This document shows positions 51,053 to 61,391 of a DNA stretch of 64,000 nucleotides, one piece after another (position 1 is the stretch's first letter; each line of letters starts with the position of its first letter). Below the pieces are notes generated by a model, which searched no databases, was not told the DNA's origin, and saw nothing but the letters and a program-made list of their open reading frames with translations. The DNA lies in contig JANYHT010000050.1 in NCBI GenBank assembly GCA_025358925.1, positions 267,682 to 331,681 of the forward strand, read 5' to 3'. Origin of the DNA: Gemmatimonadaceae bacterium (GTDB lineage Bacteria; Gemmatimonadota; Gemmatimonadetes; Gemmatimonadales; Gemmatimonadaceae). The translations under genes and the position numbers were made by a program.

Positions 51053-52900
51053 CTACTTCGACACCGCCGCCAATCGCTTCATCTCGGCAGACATCGTGCG
51101 CACACGCGCGCTGTCCTTCGCCTTTGCGACATCCGCATCAACCTGCTTGGCGAGTTTGCGCAACGACGCGCCACGCGCTGCACCGGTTTGTTTTTCTGCC
51201 GCGTTCAGCGCCGCATCAATGGCCGAGGTGCGCGTTGAGGCGAGGCCGTTGTTACGTACGAGTTGGTCGAGGTAGGAACGAACGACGGGAAATGCCGCCG
51301 GCCACGTAATGCGTGGTTGACTTTGCGGATTGAATTGGTCGAGGACCACCAACTTCGCCGCTGCAATTTCGTTCACGGAGAGATGCGCGGAGGGCACCAG
51401 TTCGAGGACGTCGAGACCGCGCGCCATTTCGGACGAGTAGATCGCACCGTTGTAGTAATACGCGCCCCACGAACCGCCAATTGTTCCTCGCGCTGGAGCT
51501 CGGGCGCCGCCGGTTGGACCGGCATCGATGAGTGGCGGGGCATCAACCGGACCGCGATCAAAGAATCCGATCTCGAACGGTTTATCGGCGTCGGTGAAAT
51601 CGATGATGTCGATACCGCCCTGATACCATCCTTGCACCATGATATCGCGACCGGGCACGGGTACCAGCGCTCCGTTGTGCGACACACAATTTTCTTGTGC
51701 GCTCTGCGCGGTCGGGATCTTGAAGTACGCATGCTGCTTAAACTTCTTCGCGCGATCGATCGTGAGCGTCGTGTTGCCACCCATCTCCATCATGTTGTTG
51801 GCCTGACAATTCGGGGACGTGCCGCCGCCCCATTCATCAGTAAACACGATCTTTGCGCCATCGTTGCTAAACACCGCGGTGTGCCAGAGCGAAAAATTAG
51901 TGTCGGCCGCTGCATCGAGTCGAACGGGCTTTTCTGGGTTGGAAATGTCGACCAGCAATCCGTAGCTGCCGCACGCGCCAGCGAGCAAATGCATAGCCGG
52001 ATATGCACTCACGTCGTGGCAATTTCTCGGACCGGTTGGCGGCGGTGTGGGCGCTGCCGCTGCCGTGGCAGAATCAGCACCACGTGGACGACGCTCCACC
52101 GCACCGGCACGACGTGGCGCTGGCATCATGTCAGTGAAAATGCGTGCGCCCGTTACAACGGATGCTTGCTCTGGATTTTTCAACGACACTTTGATCACGT
52201 CTAACCGATACATCGAATTGGTGGTGTCGGCAGGATCGTCGTTCGACACACAGCCGGCGAGTTCTGTTGCCGGTCGCGCGCCTTGGCTGCCGGACACGTA
52301 GAGATAGATGACGTTCTTGTCCGTCGGACTTGGAACGACCGTGTGCGTATGTGAGCCTTTGCACGTTTGCACGTTCTTGATCAGTTTCGGCAGCTTCGGA
52401 TCGGATACATCGAAGATGCGCACACCAGCCATGTGATCGGCAGGATTTTGTACACCACCCTTCCCACAGTCATTGCGATTGCCGGCACCCTCGGCGGAGA
52501 TGAAGAGCAGGTTGCCGTAGATCGAGGGGTCGCCTTGCGACGTGATGCAGGAGACGACCGCGACCTTTACCGGGTGCGAGGTATTACTCACATCCCAAAT
52601 CGAAAAACCCGCGAAGTTTCCTTGGTAGACATACGAACCGCGAAACGCCATATCGGAGTTCACAAACGTCAGACCGCGCGCCGTGTCAAACTCCGCCGCT
52701 TTCGGTGTGAACGAGAGCAGTTTCATGCCGCTAATTGCCGTCCCGGCATCAAGCACACCGGATTTCAATCCGTTGCGCGGATCGTTACCGGTGGGGTACG
52801 TCTGCGCATGAATCGACGAGGTGGCAGACAGCGCGCAGATGACGGCGATTGCGGACAGTGGACGCACGATGCGCGTGCTGAACACGTAAGTAGTGCACAT
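51053..52900 (-). CDS. LVIVD-type repeat secreted protein
   Basis: ..GFSIWDVSNTSHPVKVAVVSC..GVRIFDVSDPKLPKLIKNVQTCKGSHTHTV..GLLVDISNPEKPVRLDA..GGIDIIDFTDADKPFEIGFFDRGP.. Confidence 0.88.
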   Translation of the reverse strand: MCTTYVFSTRIVRPLSAIAVICALSATSSIHAQTYPTGNDPRNGLKSGVLDAGTAISGMKLLSFTPKAAEFDTARGLTFVNSDMAFRGSYVYQGNFAGFSIWDVSNTSHPVKVAVVSCITSQGDPSIYGNLLFISAEGAGNRNDCGKGGVQNPADHMAGVRIFDVSDPKLPKLIKNVQTCKGSHTHTVVPSPTDKNVIYLYVSGSQGARPATELAGCVSNDDPADTTNSMYRLDVIKVSLKNPEQASVVTGARIFTDMMPAPRRAGAVERRPRGADSATAAAAPTPPPTGPRNCHDVSAYPAMHLLAGACGSYGLLVDISNPEKPVRLDAAADTNFSLWHTAVFSNDGAKIVFTDEWGGGTSPNCQANNMMEMGGNTTLTIDRAKKFKQHAYFKIPTAQSAQENCVSHNGALVPVPGRDIMVQGWYQGGIDIIDFTDADKPFEIGFFDRGPVDAPPLIDAGPTGGARAPARGTIGGSWGAYYYNGAIYSSEMARGLDVLELVPSAHLSVNEIAAAKLVVLDQFNPQSQPRITWPAAFPVVRSYLDQLVRNNGLASTRTSAIDAALNAAEKQTGAARGASLRKLAKQVDADVAKAKDSARVRTMSAEMKRLAAVSK

Positions 52901-53614
52901 CTATCGAAACTCCGTTCCTGAAAGGTCAACCAGCATCTGATGCATCAGTGCGATCTCGGCGGTTTGTACGAGTTCGACATCGTTGGCAAAGACCGAAATG
53001 TCGACGTCCTGCGCGGCGCGCGGCGTGGCGAATAGATCGGCCACCATTTTCAGTGCGCCTTCGTGATGTTGGATCATGAGCGTGAGAAACTGGCGGTCAA
53101 ACTCCGCGCCGCGCGTTGCTTCCAGTGTCGCCAACTGCGCGTTGGTAAGCATGCCGGCCATCATCATCGTGCGAAACGAATTCGTGTCGGGCGCCATCTG
53201 CTTGTTGGCCACCAACCATTCTTGCATCAAGCGAATTTCCGCGCGCTGCGATTGATCGATTTTCTTGGCGAATCGAAGCACGCGCAGGTTGATCCCGCGT
53301 GATTCGGCCAAGCGCGACATGTAAATGGCTTGCGCATGATGGGCGATCATGCCTTGCATGAAGTCCACATCGGCGGCGGTGTAGAGAGCGCCGGGCGGGA
53401 TTGTAACCGGCATGGACATGCCGGCGTGCATCATGTGCTCGGCCGCAGACATCGGTGCGTCGGCCGCGGCTGGTTGTCCGGAGGAGGCAACCTTGGTTGG
53501 AGTCGCGATGTTTGGACTACGCGTTCCCGAGGCGCACGCGAGCGCCGATGCGAGCACGAGCAGTGGTGCAATCAACGTTCTGCGCGCGGTGAAGCTCTTC
53601 AGGCTGTGCACCAT
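52901..53614 (-). CDS. DUF305 domain protein
   Basis: ..YTAADVDFMQGMIAHHAQAIYMSRLAESRG..EFDRQFLTLMIQHHEGALKMVADLF.. Confidence 0.92.
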   Translation of the reverse strand: MVHSLKSFTARRTLIAPLLVLASALACASGTRSPNIATPTKVASSGQPAAADAPMSAAEHMMHAGMSMPVTIPPGALYTAADVDFMQGMIAHHAQAIYMSRLAESRGINLRVLRFAKKIDQSQRAEIRLMQEWLVANKQMAPDTNSFRTMMMAGMLTNAQLATLEATRGAEFDRQFLTLMIQHHEGALKMVADLFATPRAAQDVDISVFANDVELVQTAEIALMHQMLVDLSGTEFR

Positions 53615-53775
53615 ACGTTCGGGGACACCCAGCGAAAGGAAACGGACACGACCACGACGGCGCGTTGTCGAGTGACGCAGCAATAAGACGATACGGTGGG
53701 TGATCACTGGAGACAAGCAGCGCGGGTGCACTCGACCGACGGATCGCGTTACCGGGTCGACGGCATTGCCGACAC

Positions 53776-53804
53776 AAAAAGGACGCTCACCCGAGCGCCG
53801 TTTT
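53776..53804 (-). terminator. intrinsic terminator of the PEP-CTERM remnant
   Basis: Minus strand AAAACGGCGCTCGGGTGAGCGTCCTTTTT, immediately after TAA at 53803-53805. Confidence 0.65.
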
Positions 53805-54370
53805 AACTATGCCACCACAGCCTGGCCGCTACCGGCAGCGCTAGGCGCGTAAGGTTACGCCTCGATCCGAAGCCCACGATTGATGCCAATCCCGCCGCGA
53901 GCTGCGCGACTGTGGCAGGCTCCGGCGCGACCGCGGTGACTCCTTGGCGCACTTATGTTATCAAATTGAAAGTACGGACTCACTTGCGAAAACTTTACGC
54001 TCACGAGGTTCGTCCACGTGTTAGCGAACGTATTCGTCGAAAATGTAGGAGCGCCGCCTGATGGGTTCCAACTCATCATCTGCGTGACAGTGCCGCCGCC
54101 CGACAAATCGCCGGTGAAAGTCACGAATCCGCCAGCGGCGTTGCTATTCAGCGCGGCAAGATCACTCGACGTGATGCCGAACGATCCGCCGTCAAGCTTG
54201 GTCAACATTAGTACGTGCCGCTGCCCGCTCCAAAATTCAACTGCAATCCAGCTTCTAGGTGCGTTGTCGCGAATGTGCAATTTCCGCCCGGACACAAATT
54301 GTTACTAAATGTCATGGTCTGCGCAGCGAGCGGTCGGACAGCAAGCAATTAGTGGGCCTTATGTTGGCTC
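53803..54370 (-). pseudogene. PEP-CTERM sorting-signal protein remnant, multiple frameshifts
   Basis: Segments in successive frames: LLAVRPLAAQTMTFSNNLCPGGNCTFATTHLEAGLQLNFGAGSGTY; VLMLTKLDGGSFGITSSDLAALNSNAAGGFVTFTGDLSGGGTVTQMMSWNPSGGAPTFSTNTFANTWTNLVSVKFSQVSPYFQFDNI; VRQGVTAVAPEPATVAQLAAGLASIVGFGSRRNLTRLALPVAARLWWHS*. Confidence 0.75.
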
Positions 54371-54398
54371 GACGGTCGGGCAACGTGCGTGACGCACT

Positions 54399-55388
54399 TC
54401 ACCGCCTGAAGTGGCGCACTTCAATCTTCTCTCCGATTACGATTGTCAACATGTCTTCCGCTCCTTGAAGCGGCCCTGCATACGTCTTCCGCGTAAGACT
54501 GATCATATTTTCAGTGTTTGGCGCGTGTGAAAAAACCGCCAGTCGCGGCCGCACTCGGTTGAATATCTCACCGGCCTGTTCCGGCGTGGTGTGATGCGCG
54601 ATGATTGCTTCTATTGCCGCCAGATACGGATGGTCCGTGCGATTCCGCACCGCCTCTGGATCGATGCCTTCGTGGATCAGCACATCAACGCCTTGTGCAA
54701 TGCGAATCAAGTTCTCCGAGACACGTGTATCTCCAGAGAGCGCGACGGAATAGCCTCGATAGTCAATGCGATAGCCGAATGCGGGTTGCACGGGTCCATG
54801 ATCAACCAAGAACGCCGTCACCTTCACACCATGTTGGTTAAACACGATGCCTTGCTTGATGTCGTGGCTGACCACTGCAATACCCGAGGCTGGAAGTTTC
54901 TCGTCCACATCGCGGCGCACGTGCACATCAAACGCAAACGCCTGCTGCATGTGGTCCATCATGTGACGCGTTCCACTCGGCCCCCAAACTTCGAGCGGGA
55001 TTATTCGTCGAGCTCCGGCCCAGCCAGTCAACAGGAGGTCCGGAATCTGAATCACGTGGTCTGAGTGCAGATGCGTGAGAAACAATCGATTAATCGAACC
55101 GATTGAAATTCCCATTTGTGTAAGCCGTAGAGTTGCACCACGTCCGCAGTCGAATAAGAAGCGTTCACCACCTGCCTCGATCAAGATACTTGCTCCGAAT
55201 TGCTGCAAGTCGACTCTTGGTCCAACGCCGGTACCAAGGAGCAGAACCTTGAAACTGTCGGATGCCGCCACGAGAGTGGCGCTCCGCACTGGTACGGGCT
55301 GCGCACTCGCGATGCCAGCGTGAGATGGGTGTAACGGTCCTAACAACAAACACGCGAACAGCACTGAAAACGATTGGCGTTTGGTCAT
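54399..55388 (-). CDS. MBL-fold metallohydrolase, exported
   Basis: ..RLFLTHLHSDHVIQIPDLLLTGW..VALSGDTRVSENLIRIAQGVDVLIHEG.. Confidence 0.9.
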   Translation of the reverse strand: MTKRQSFSVLFACLLLGPLHPSHAGIASAQPVPVRSATLVAASDSFKVLLLGTGVGPRVDLQQFGASILIEAGGERFLFDCGRGATLRLTQMGISIGSINRLFLTHLHSDHVIQIPDLLLTGWAGARRIIPLEVWGPSGTRHMMDHMQQAFAFDVHVRRDVDEKLPASGIAVVSHDIKQGIVFNQHGVKVTAFLVDHGPVQPAFGYRIDYRGYSVALSGDTRVSENLIRIAQGVDVLIHEGIDPEAVRNRTDHPYLAAIEAIIAHHTTPEQAGEIFNRVRPRLAVFSHAPNTENMISLTRKTYAGPLQGAEDMLTIVIGEKIEVRHFRR

Positions 55389-55431
55389 GTGCGCATGACC
55401 AGATAGCCTTCAGCAGTGCGCACAACGTGTA

Positions 55432-55929
55432 TCACGAAGCAGCTCGACGCAGGCCCCAAAGTACGAGTACAGCGCAGCCAATGATCGTCAATCCAACGGA
55501 CACAAAGCCGAATTTCACGATGCTCTCTTGCATGGCCTGTGCGCTGTAACCCGCGGCTGCAATCGGTGAGAGCGCCGACGTACCAAGAGTCGCTGCGAGC
55601 GACGTTACCAACCAGTTCCCGTACGTGCCAACGAGGCCACTCCAGTAAGCCGCGATCTTGAGACGTGGTGACAGCCGTACCTCTGGCCACACGGCACCAA
55701 GGGCTAATAAAAAAATCCCGTTCATCACGCCTTCAAGATGTGCCGCGAGGCCCATGCGAAGGTTGTGGAACTGCGGTTCGATCAGGCCAGTGAGAAGACC
55801 GAGCAAAAACAACAGCATGCCATGCCAGAGGAGCTGACGTTTCAGGTCGTCCACACGTACACCCGTTGGTGAGGGCAACTTATCAGTTTCGCAACAGCGG
55901 CGACGCGAGCGAAATATGAACCAGCACAA
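55432..55929 (-). CDS. hydroxylaminobenzene mutase (HabA/HabB)-like membrane protein
   Basis: ..LLWHGMLLFLLGLLTGLIEPQFHNLRMGLAAHLEGVMNGIFLLALGAVWPEVRLS..YWSGLVGTYGNWLVTSLAATLGTS..; from family memory. Confidence 0.7.
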   Translation of the reverse strand: MCWFIFRSRRRCCETDKLPSPTGVRVDDLKRQLLWHGMLLFLLGLLTGLIEPQFHNLRMGLAAHLEGVMNGIFLLALGAVWPEVRLSPRLKIAAYWSGLVGTYGNWLVTSLAATLGTSALSPIAAAGYSAQAMQESIVKFGFVSVGLTIIGCAVLVLWGLRRAAS

Positions 55930-55946
55930 TCATGTGGCGGCGTCTC

Positions 55947-56498
55947 CTAGTGCGCCAGTCGATCCCGTGTTTGCATAAGCAGAGCGATGGCGTCAGCGAG
56001 GTGGTCCGCCGTGATGTGATGATCGCTGCGCTCTATGCGCAGTCGCTGCGCGGTCATGAGCACCTCCACATCGCGAAAACCTGCCGGTGTCTCAAACTTG
56101 TAACACGCCATTTCGAGCTTCAGCCCGTTGGGATCGTGGAAATAGATGGAATCCATGAACCCGCGATCGCGCTCGAGAAATTCAATACCGCGTTCGCGCA
56201 ATCGTGCAGGCACTTGTTGAAACGTGGCGCGCGATACGTTGAACGCGAGATGCTCCACGCACCCGATGTCACGTGGCGCATGTCGTCGCGCATCAGTGCG
56301 TGACTCATTGGTGAATACCGTGAGCAAACGTCCGTCGCCTGGATCGAAATACAAATGATTCTCGTCGGCATTGCCGAGGTTCGGCTGCTCAAGTACAAAC
56401 GGCATGCCGAGCACGCCTTCCCAGAAATCAATGGCGCTCGTTCGAGTAGACCCTACAATCGTGATGTGATGCACGCCCTGCACTTGGATTTTTCTCAC
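55947..56498 (-). CDS. VOC family protein
   Basis: ..VQGVHHITIVGSTRTSAIDFWEGVLGMPFVLEQPN..ENHLYFDPGDGRLLTVFTNE..SIYFHDPNGLKLEMACYKFE..; GTG start inferred. Confidence 0.85.
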   Translation of the reverse strand: MRKIQVQGVHHITIVGSTRTSAIDFWEGVLGMPFVLEQPNLGNADENHLYFDPGDGRLLTVFTNESRTDARRHAPRDIGCVEHLAFNVSRATFQQVPARLRERGIEFLERDRGFMDSIYFHDPNGLKLEMACYKFETPAGFRDVEVLMTAQRLRIERSDHHITADHLADAIALLMQTRDRLAH

Positions 56499-56921
56499 CG
56501 TCAGCGCCTCGAGGTAGTGGATGTCGGTGTATGTGCTGCGCCGCATGCCGTGGCCGACCATTGGCGGGTCCGCCGCGCAGCGAGCATCAGCGACGCATAC
56601 CTCCGTGACCTTTCGAATTCTGGAGGAATGGGTTGATGCGTACAGTGAACACGCGGCGTTCGCCAGTCGCATACAACGTAGCAATCGTTGCGTTCGTCGC
56701 AATGGCAACGGTCGCGCGCAATGGAGCCTGCGTGACTGCGTGACGCCAGCGTCAACCTCTTGTCGCCGGATCTCGGACGATGGACCGTCATCAACGCGAC
56801 GACCGAGTGGTATATCAAGGTGCTCGACCTGTGGTCAACGGCCGATGCAGCATTGCAGCCTACGCTAGCGCGTATTCGCTTGGCACTCGTCGGCAGGCCT
56901 TTGTGACAGTCACTGGCGCGA

Positions 56922-58663
56922 GTGATCATCTCGCACCATCATCTGCGCGTGATCGACTCCTCCGAACTCGCGCAGCGACTCGCCGCTGCATTAGGCGACG
57001 GCTACACCGTGCAGAAGCCACTCGGAGAAGGCGGCTTTGCGGTCGTGTTTTTGGTGAAGGACCTCATGCTCAAACGTGATCTCGCCGTGAAGGTGCTGTC
57101 GCCCGACATGATCACATCGAAGGCGGTGCTCGAACGCTTTCGCCGTGAGGCCGAGACCGTCGCGCACTCTCGCACCCAAACATTGTTCCGTTGCATTTCA
57201 TTGGGCAAAACGACTCGCTATTGTACCTCGCGATGCAATGTATCGACGGCGGTTCCATTGCCGATCGGCTCACGCACGAACAACGATTGCCGATTGAAGA
57301 CGCCGTGCGCGTGATGCGCGAGGTTGCCAGCGCATTGATGCACGCACACAAGCGTGGTGTGATTCATCGCGATATCAAACCAGCAAACGTGTTGGTCGAC
57401 GCCGAGTCGGGCCGATCGCTCGTGACAGATTTTGGCATCGCACGTTCGGGTGACGCGAAAGGCTTGACCGCGACCGGCACGATGATCGGCACCGCGGCAT
57501 ACCTGTCGCCCAAACAGATAACTGGCGACAGCATCGATCACCGCGTTGACATTTATGCGCTTGGTGTCATGGCGCACGAAATGTTGACAGGTCGCGTGCC
57601 GTTTGATGGTGCAACGCCGACTGCGGCAATGCTGATGCGGCTTGGAGGTCCACCGGCGGCGGTTACGACGCTACGTGCCGACGTCCCACAACACGTGGCC
57701 GATGTTATTACACGGTGTCTCGCGGCGGATCAGGCTGACCGGTACGCAAGTGCTGACGAGGTTCTCCAAGCGCTCGACGCGGAGATGTTGACGACGGGCG
57801 GACGATCAACGCGCGCCAGTCCGGTGACGAAGCAAGCGAATCGTGCAACGTTGCCTCTTGGTGTCGCGGCGCTGGCGATCGTGTTGGCTGGCGCAGCGTG
57901 GTGGATGACGACTGGTCGTCCGGCAAGGCGCGCGGTTGGTTCGGCGGCACAAATGGCTGAGCAGTCTGCGGCCGACGATGTGGCCTTCGTGACCATCGCA
58001 GAAGGCGAGTACACCATTGGCAATGACAGCGGCCCGGCACTCGTTCGTCCACAACACGTGGCGCATGTTGCCGGGTTTCGCCTAGAACGCACAGAAGTCA
58101 CGGTGGACGCGTACGATCAACTGGTGATCACGAAACGTGCGCCGTCACCGTGGGGCGCGGTAAAGCCGCTCGGCACGTTGCCCGTAACGCGTGTGACGTG
58201 GGGTGACGCGGAAAATTATTCTGCGCTCAAATATCCAAATGACGGGCGGCTGCCAACTGAGGTTGAATGGGAGGCTGCGGCGCGTGGAGTCGCGGGGCGC
58301 ACGTATCCGTATGGCAATACTCCCGATGGCGCGAACACCAATACGATTTCTGTACGACGTAACGGGCCAGCACCGGTTGGAAGCTTTCCGCGCGGCGCAA
58401 CACCGGAAGGGTTGCAGGACATGAGCGGCAACGTGTGGGAGTGGACCAGCTCCCCGTGGCAGGCGTATCCTGGTGCGACGCCGTTGCCCAAAGCGATGTT
58501 GCAATATCGCGTCTTTCGCGGTGGCGCGTTCGACACGCAACAGGCGGTGGCAACGGGTTGGATACGCGGTTATTTGAAGATGACTTCGACATCCGAGGAG
58601 TTGCCAAGAGTGGGATTCCGATGCGCGCGGTCCGCAGCAACGACACCGCACCCACCGTCGTAG
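56922..58663 (+). pseudogene. Ser/Thr protein kinase fused to a SUMF1/FGE-type domain, one frameshift
   Basis: N-lobe ..YTVQKPLGEGGFAVVFLVKDLMLKRDLAVKVLSPDM..AETVAHS in one frame to ~57170; HPNIVPLHFIGQNDSLLYLAMQ..IHRDIKPANVLVD..DFGIA.. in another; C-terminus ..VAFVTIAEGEYTIGNDSG..LPTEVEWEAAARG..MSGNVWEWTSS..YRVFRGGAFD..RVGFRCAR. Could be an intact gene with an assembly indel. Confidence 0.85.
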
Positions 58664-58791
58664 CGCAACTGTAGCGTGGCGTCATTCTCTCGTCACACCC
58701 ACTGGATATGCTCGATCAATGATTGTCGGCACGTCGTGCCTTCGTTTCCTATCTCGGAGCTCTCCACGTGCCCTTTGTCTTTGTTCGAAGT

Positions 58792-61251
58792 ATGCGCACT
58801 CGCTTTGCAGCGACATCGCTGTTGTTCTCGCTCTGCCTGTTGCCAGTCGCGCTACGGGCGCAGGCAACGCCACCCGCGCGCACTGCCGCTGCGCCGAGCG
58901 GCGACGTGCGCGGACGTATTACCAACGCCACGAGTGGAACGCCGCTCTCCAACGCGACGGTGCAAATCATTGGCCTGACAGACACCATCGCCATCGGCGG
59001 CGCCGCTGCACGCAGCGATGGAAGTTTTCGCGTTGCACGGATACCACTCGGTCGACATCGCGTACTGGTTCGTGCCCTCGGGTTTGGGCCGCGCGCGATG
59101 CCGTTCACATTGACGGCATCCGCCCCCGCTGCGGACGTCGGCGCGATTGCCATGACGGTGGCCGCGACAGAGCTGCAGCGATTGACGATCACGGAACAAC
59201 GCGAACGACAGGTTGAGCTCGCGCCAGATCGCTACACGTACATTGTCAAGGACATGCCCACGACGCGTGGTGGCACAGTCGTGGACGTCTTGCGCACGGT
59301 GCCGGCCGTTGACGTCGACATCGACAATATTGTGAGCCTGCGCGGCGACAATGGCGTGATCATACAAATCAACGGTCGGCCGAGCCCAATGAAGCCGGCG
59401 CAACTCGGCAACTTTCTGGCGCAGTTGTCAGCGGCGCTCGTCGAGAAGGTGGAGGTCATACCGAATCCATCGGCACGCGACAATCCCGAGGGTTCGGCAG
59501 GGATCATTAACATCGTCCTCAAGAAGAAAGCCGATGCGGGATCGAGTGGTGCACTGACGCTGGCTGAAGGCACGACGGGTCGCACCGACGCGGGCGGCAA
59601 TATCGGTTATCAACGTGGCCCGCTCACATTCTTTGGCGGCTATGGATTTTTGCGTGACCAGCGGCCACGCACTGAGTCGTTAGCGCGCACAAACCGTTTC
59701 GCCACGCCACTGACGTATCTCGATGAAACCGGCACGCGTACGCAGGAACCGTTGTCGCACACGCTCAGCAGCTCCGTGCGCGTCAAGTCCGGTAAGCGTG
59801 ACGAGTTTGCGAGCGATGTGTTGTTTAGCACACGCCGCGAGACGGGCACTTACAATTTGCAGTATCGCGATCTCAGCGCGTCACAGCAGATCACCGGCTT
59901 GCGTGACCGCAACAGCACGAGTGTGAACAACGAGAGTAATCTCGAAGCGACCATCGAGCACACGCACACGTTTGCTGAGGACAACGAGCTGACCACGGAG
60001 TTGCGTTTCGTTCGCGCGTCGGAAGGCGGACCGAATACGTACAGCACGCAGCAACGCACGCTTACCGGAAGCGCGTTTGGTGACCCAGCGCTCGAGACCA
60101 CGCGTACTGGAGAGAATCCTACCGATCGCTCGCTCAAGATTGACTACGCGCGACGACTCGCTGAGCACCTGCAGTTGCGCGGCGGATATCGCGGCGCCTT
60201 GACCAACATCCATACGTACCTCGACACGCGCGTGCAGAGCGTCCTTTCCGGTGCATTCGTGCCGGATCCGACCCGCACGAACGACTTTACGTATCGTCAA
60301 TTGGTCAACGCGGCATATGGCATGCTCACCGGCTCTGTTGGCAAACTGCAGCTGCAGGGTGGTGTGCGCGTGGAGCAAGCCAACACGCGATTTGTGCTCA
60401 CGCGAACCGCCATGCGGTTCGACCACACATACACGAGCGTGTATCCAAGCGGTCTCGTGTCGTATCAGATGAATGAGGCACAACAGGTCAAGCTCAGTTA
60501 CTCCACGCGTATTCGTCGCCCTGATGATCCAGATCAACTCGATCCGACGCCGCACTATCAAGACCCGCTCAACCTGTCACGCGGTGACCCGCAGCTGAGG
60601 CCAGAATATATTCGGGCGCTCGAGCTTGGACTCCAGCGCACAGCAGCCCGTACGACGTTGCAAATCACGCCGTTTTACCGGCACACGATTGATGCGGTAC
60701 GACGCGTGCGTAGCATCGACAACGTCGGCGTGACGACCACGACGTTCGCCAATGTGGCGAGTCTCGATGCGGTCGGTGCGGACGCGACGATCGCGCTGCG
60801 TGGTGGTCGACTCTCGGGCTTTCTCGGCACCAGTGCGTTTCGCCAGTCGAGCAATGCCGCAAACCTTGGGCCTGGAATTTCCGCGCGCGGCTTGGGCTGG
60901 ACGGCACGATCAAATGCCGCGTGGCGCATCACATCAGCGTTGGACATGCAGGCCATTGTCACCTACCGCGCGAAGCAAGTCGTCGAGCAGGGGACCAACC
61001 TCGCGCAGGGGCGCTTCAACTTTGCGGTGCGTCAGAAGCTCGCGAATGACAAGGTCAGTTTGACGCTGCGCGTGACCGATCCGTTTAGCACCGAGCGTGA
61101 GAAGTCGATCACCGACGATCCGCGATTTTATCAAGCATCGCAGCGATTTCGTCGCGTGCGCGGCGTGTTGCTGAACGTGACGTGGAATTTTGGGAAGCCG
61201 ATCAAAGGGCAGACGACCAACGAGATCGACTTGTCGACGGGCGGCGACTAA
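58792..61251 (+). CDS. TonB-dependent receptor / outer membrane beta-barrel protein
   Basis: Signal MRTRFAATSLLFSLCLLPVALRAQ; CarboxypepD_reg-like ..VRGRITNATSGTPLSNATVQIIGL..; plug ..VEVIPNPSARDNPEGSAGIINIVLKKK.. Confidence 0.9.
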   Translation: MRTRFAATSLLFSLCLLPVALRAQATPPARTAAAPSGDVRGRITNATSGTPLSNATVQIIGLTDTIAIGGAAARSDGSFRVARIPLGRHRVLVRALGFGPRAMPFTLTASAPAADVGAIAMTVAATELQRLTITEQRERQVELAPDRYTYIVKDMPTTRGGTVVDVLRTVPAVDVDIDNIVSLRGDNGVIIQINGRPSPMKPAQLGNFLAQLSAALVEKVEVIPNPSARDNPEGSAGIINIVLKKKADAGSSGALTLAEGTTGRTDAGGNIGYQRGPLTFFGGYGFLRDQRPRTESLARTNRFATPLTYLDETGTRTQEPLSHTLSSSVRVKSGKRDEFASDVLFSTRRETGTYNLQYRDLSASQQITGLRDRNSTSVNNESNLEATIEHTHTFAEDNELTTELRFVRASEGGPNTYSTQQRTLTGSAFGDPALETTRTGENPTDRSLKIDYARRLAEHLQLRGGYRGALTNIHTYLDTRVQSVLSGAFVPDPTRTNDFTYRQLVNAAYGMLTGSVGKLQLQGGVRVEQANTRFVLTRTAMRFDHTYTSVYPSGLVSYQMNEAQQVKLSYSTRIRRPDDPDQLDPTPHYQDPLNLSRGDPQLRPEYIRALELGLQRTAARTTLQITPFYRHTIDAVRRVRSIDNVGVTTTTFANVASLDAVGADATIALRGGRLSGFLGTSAFRQSSNAANLGPGISARGLGWTARSNAAWRITSALDMQAIVTYRAKQVVEQGTNLAQGRFNFAVRQKLANDKVSLTLRVTDPFSTEREKSITDDPRFYQASQRFRRVRGVLLNVTWNFGKPIKGQTTNEIDLSTGGD

Positions 61252-61283
61252 GGGCTGGTGCCGGCGCGCCGAGTGTCGGTAAG

Positions 61284-61330
61284 CTTTGTTGTACAAAGTA
61301 CTTGACAGTTGAAGAGCTCGCGCGTATGCA
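61284..61330 (+). promoter_or_regulatory. candidate operator plus sigma70-like promoter upstream of the DUF4173 gene
   Basis: Dyad CTTTGT-tgt-ACAAAG (61284-61298) directly upstream of TTGACA (61302-61307), 17-nt spacer, then TATGCA. Confidence 0.45.
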
Positions 61331-61391
61331 TCATCGACGCCACACGCGCCCCATTCGCGCCTTCACGTCTTCCCGCACCGGAGAGCGACTC

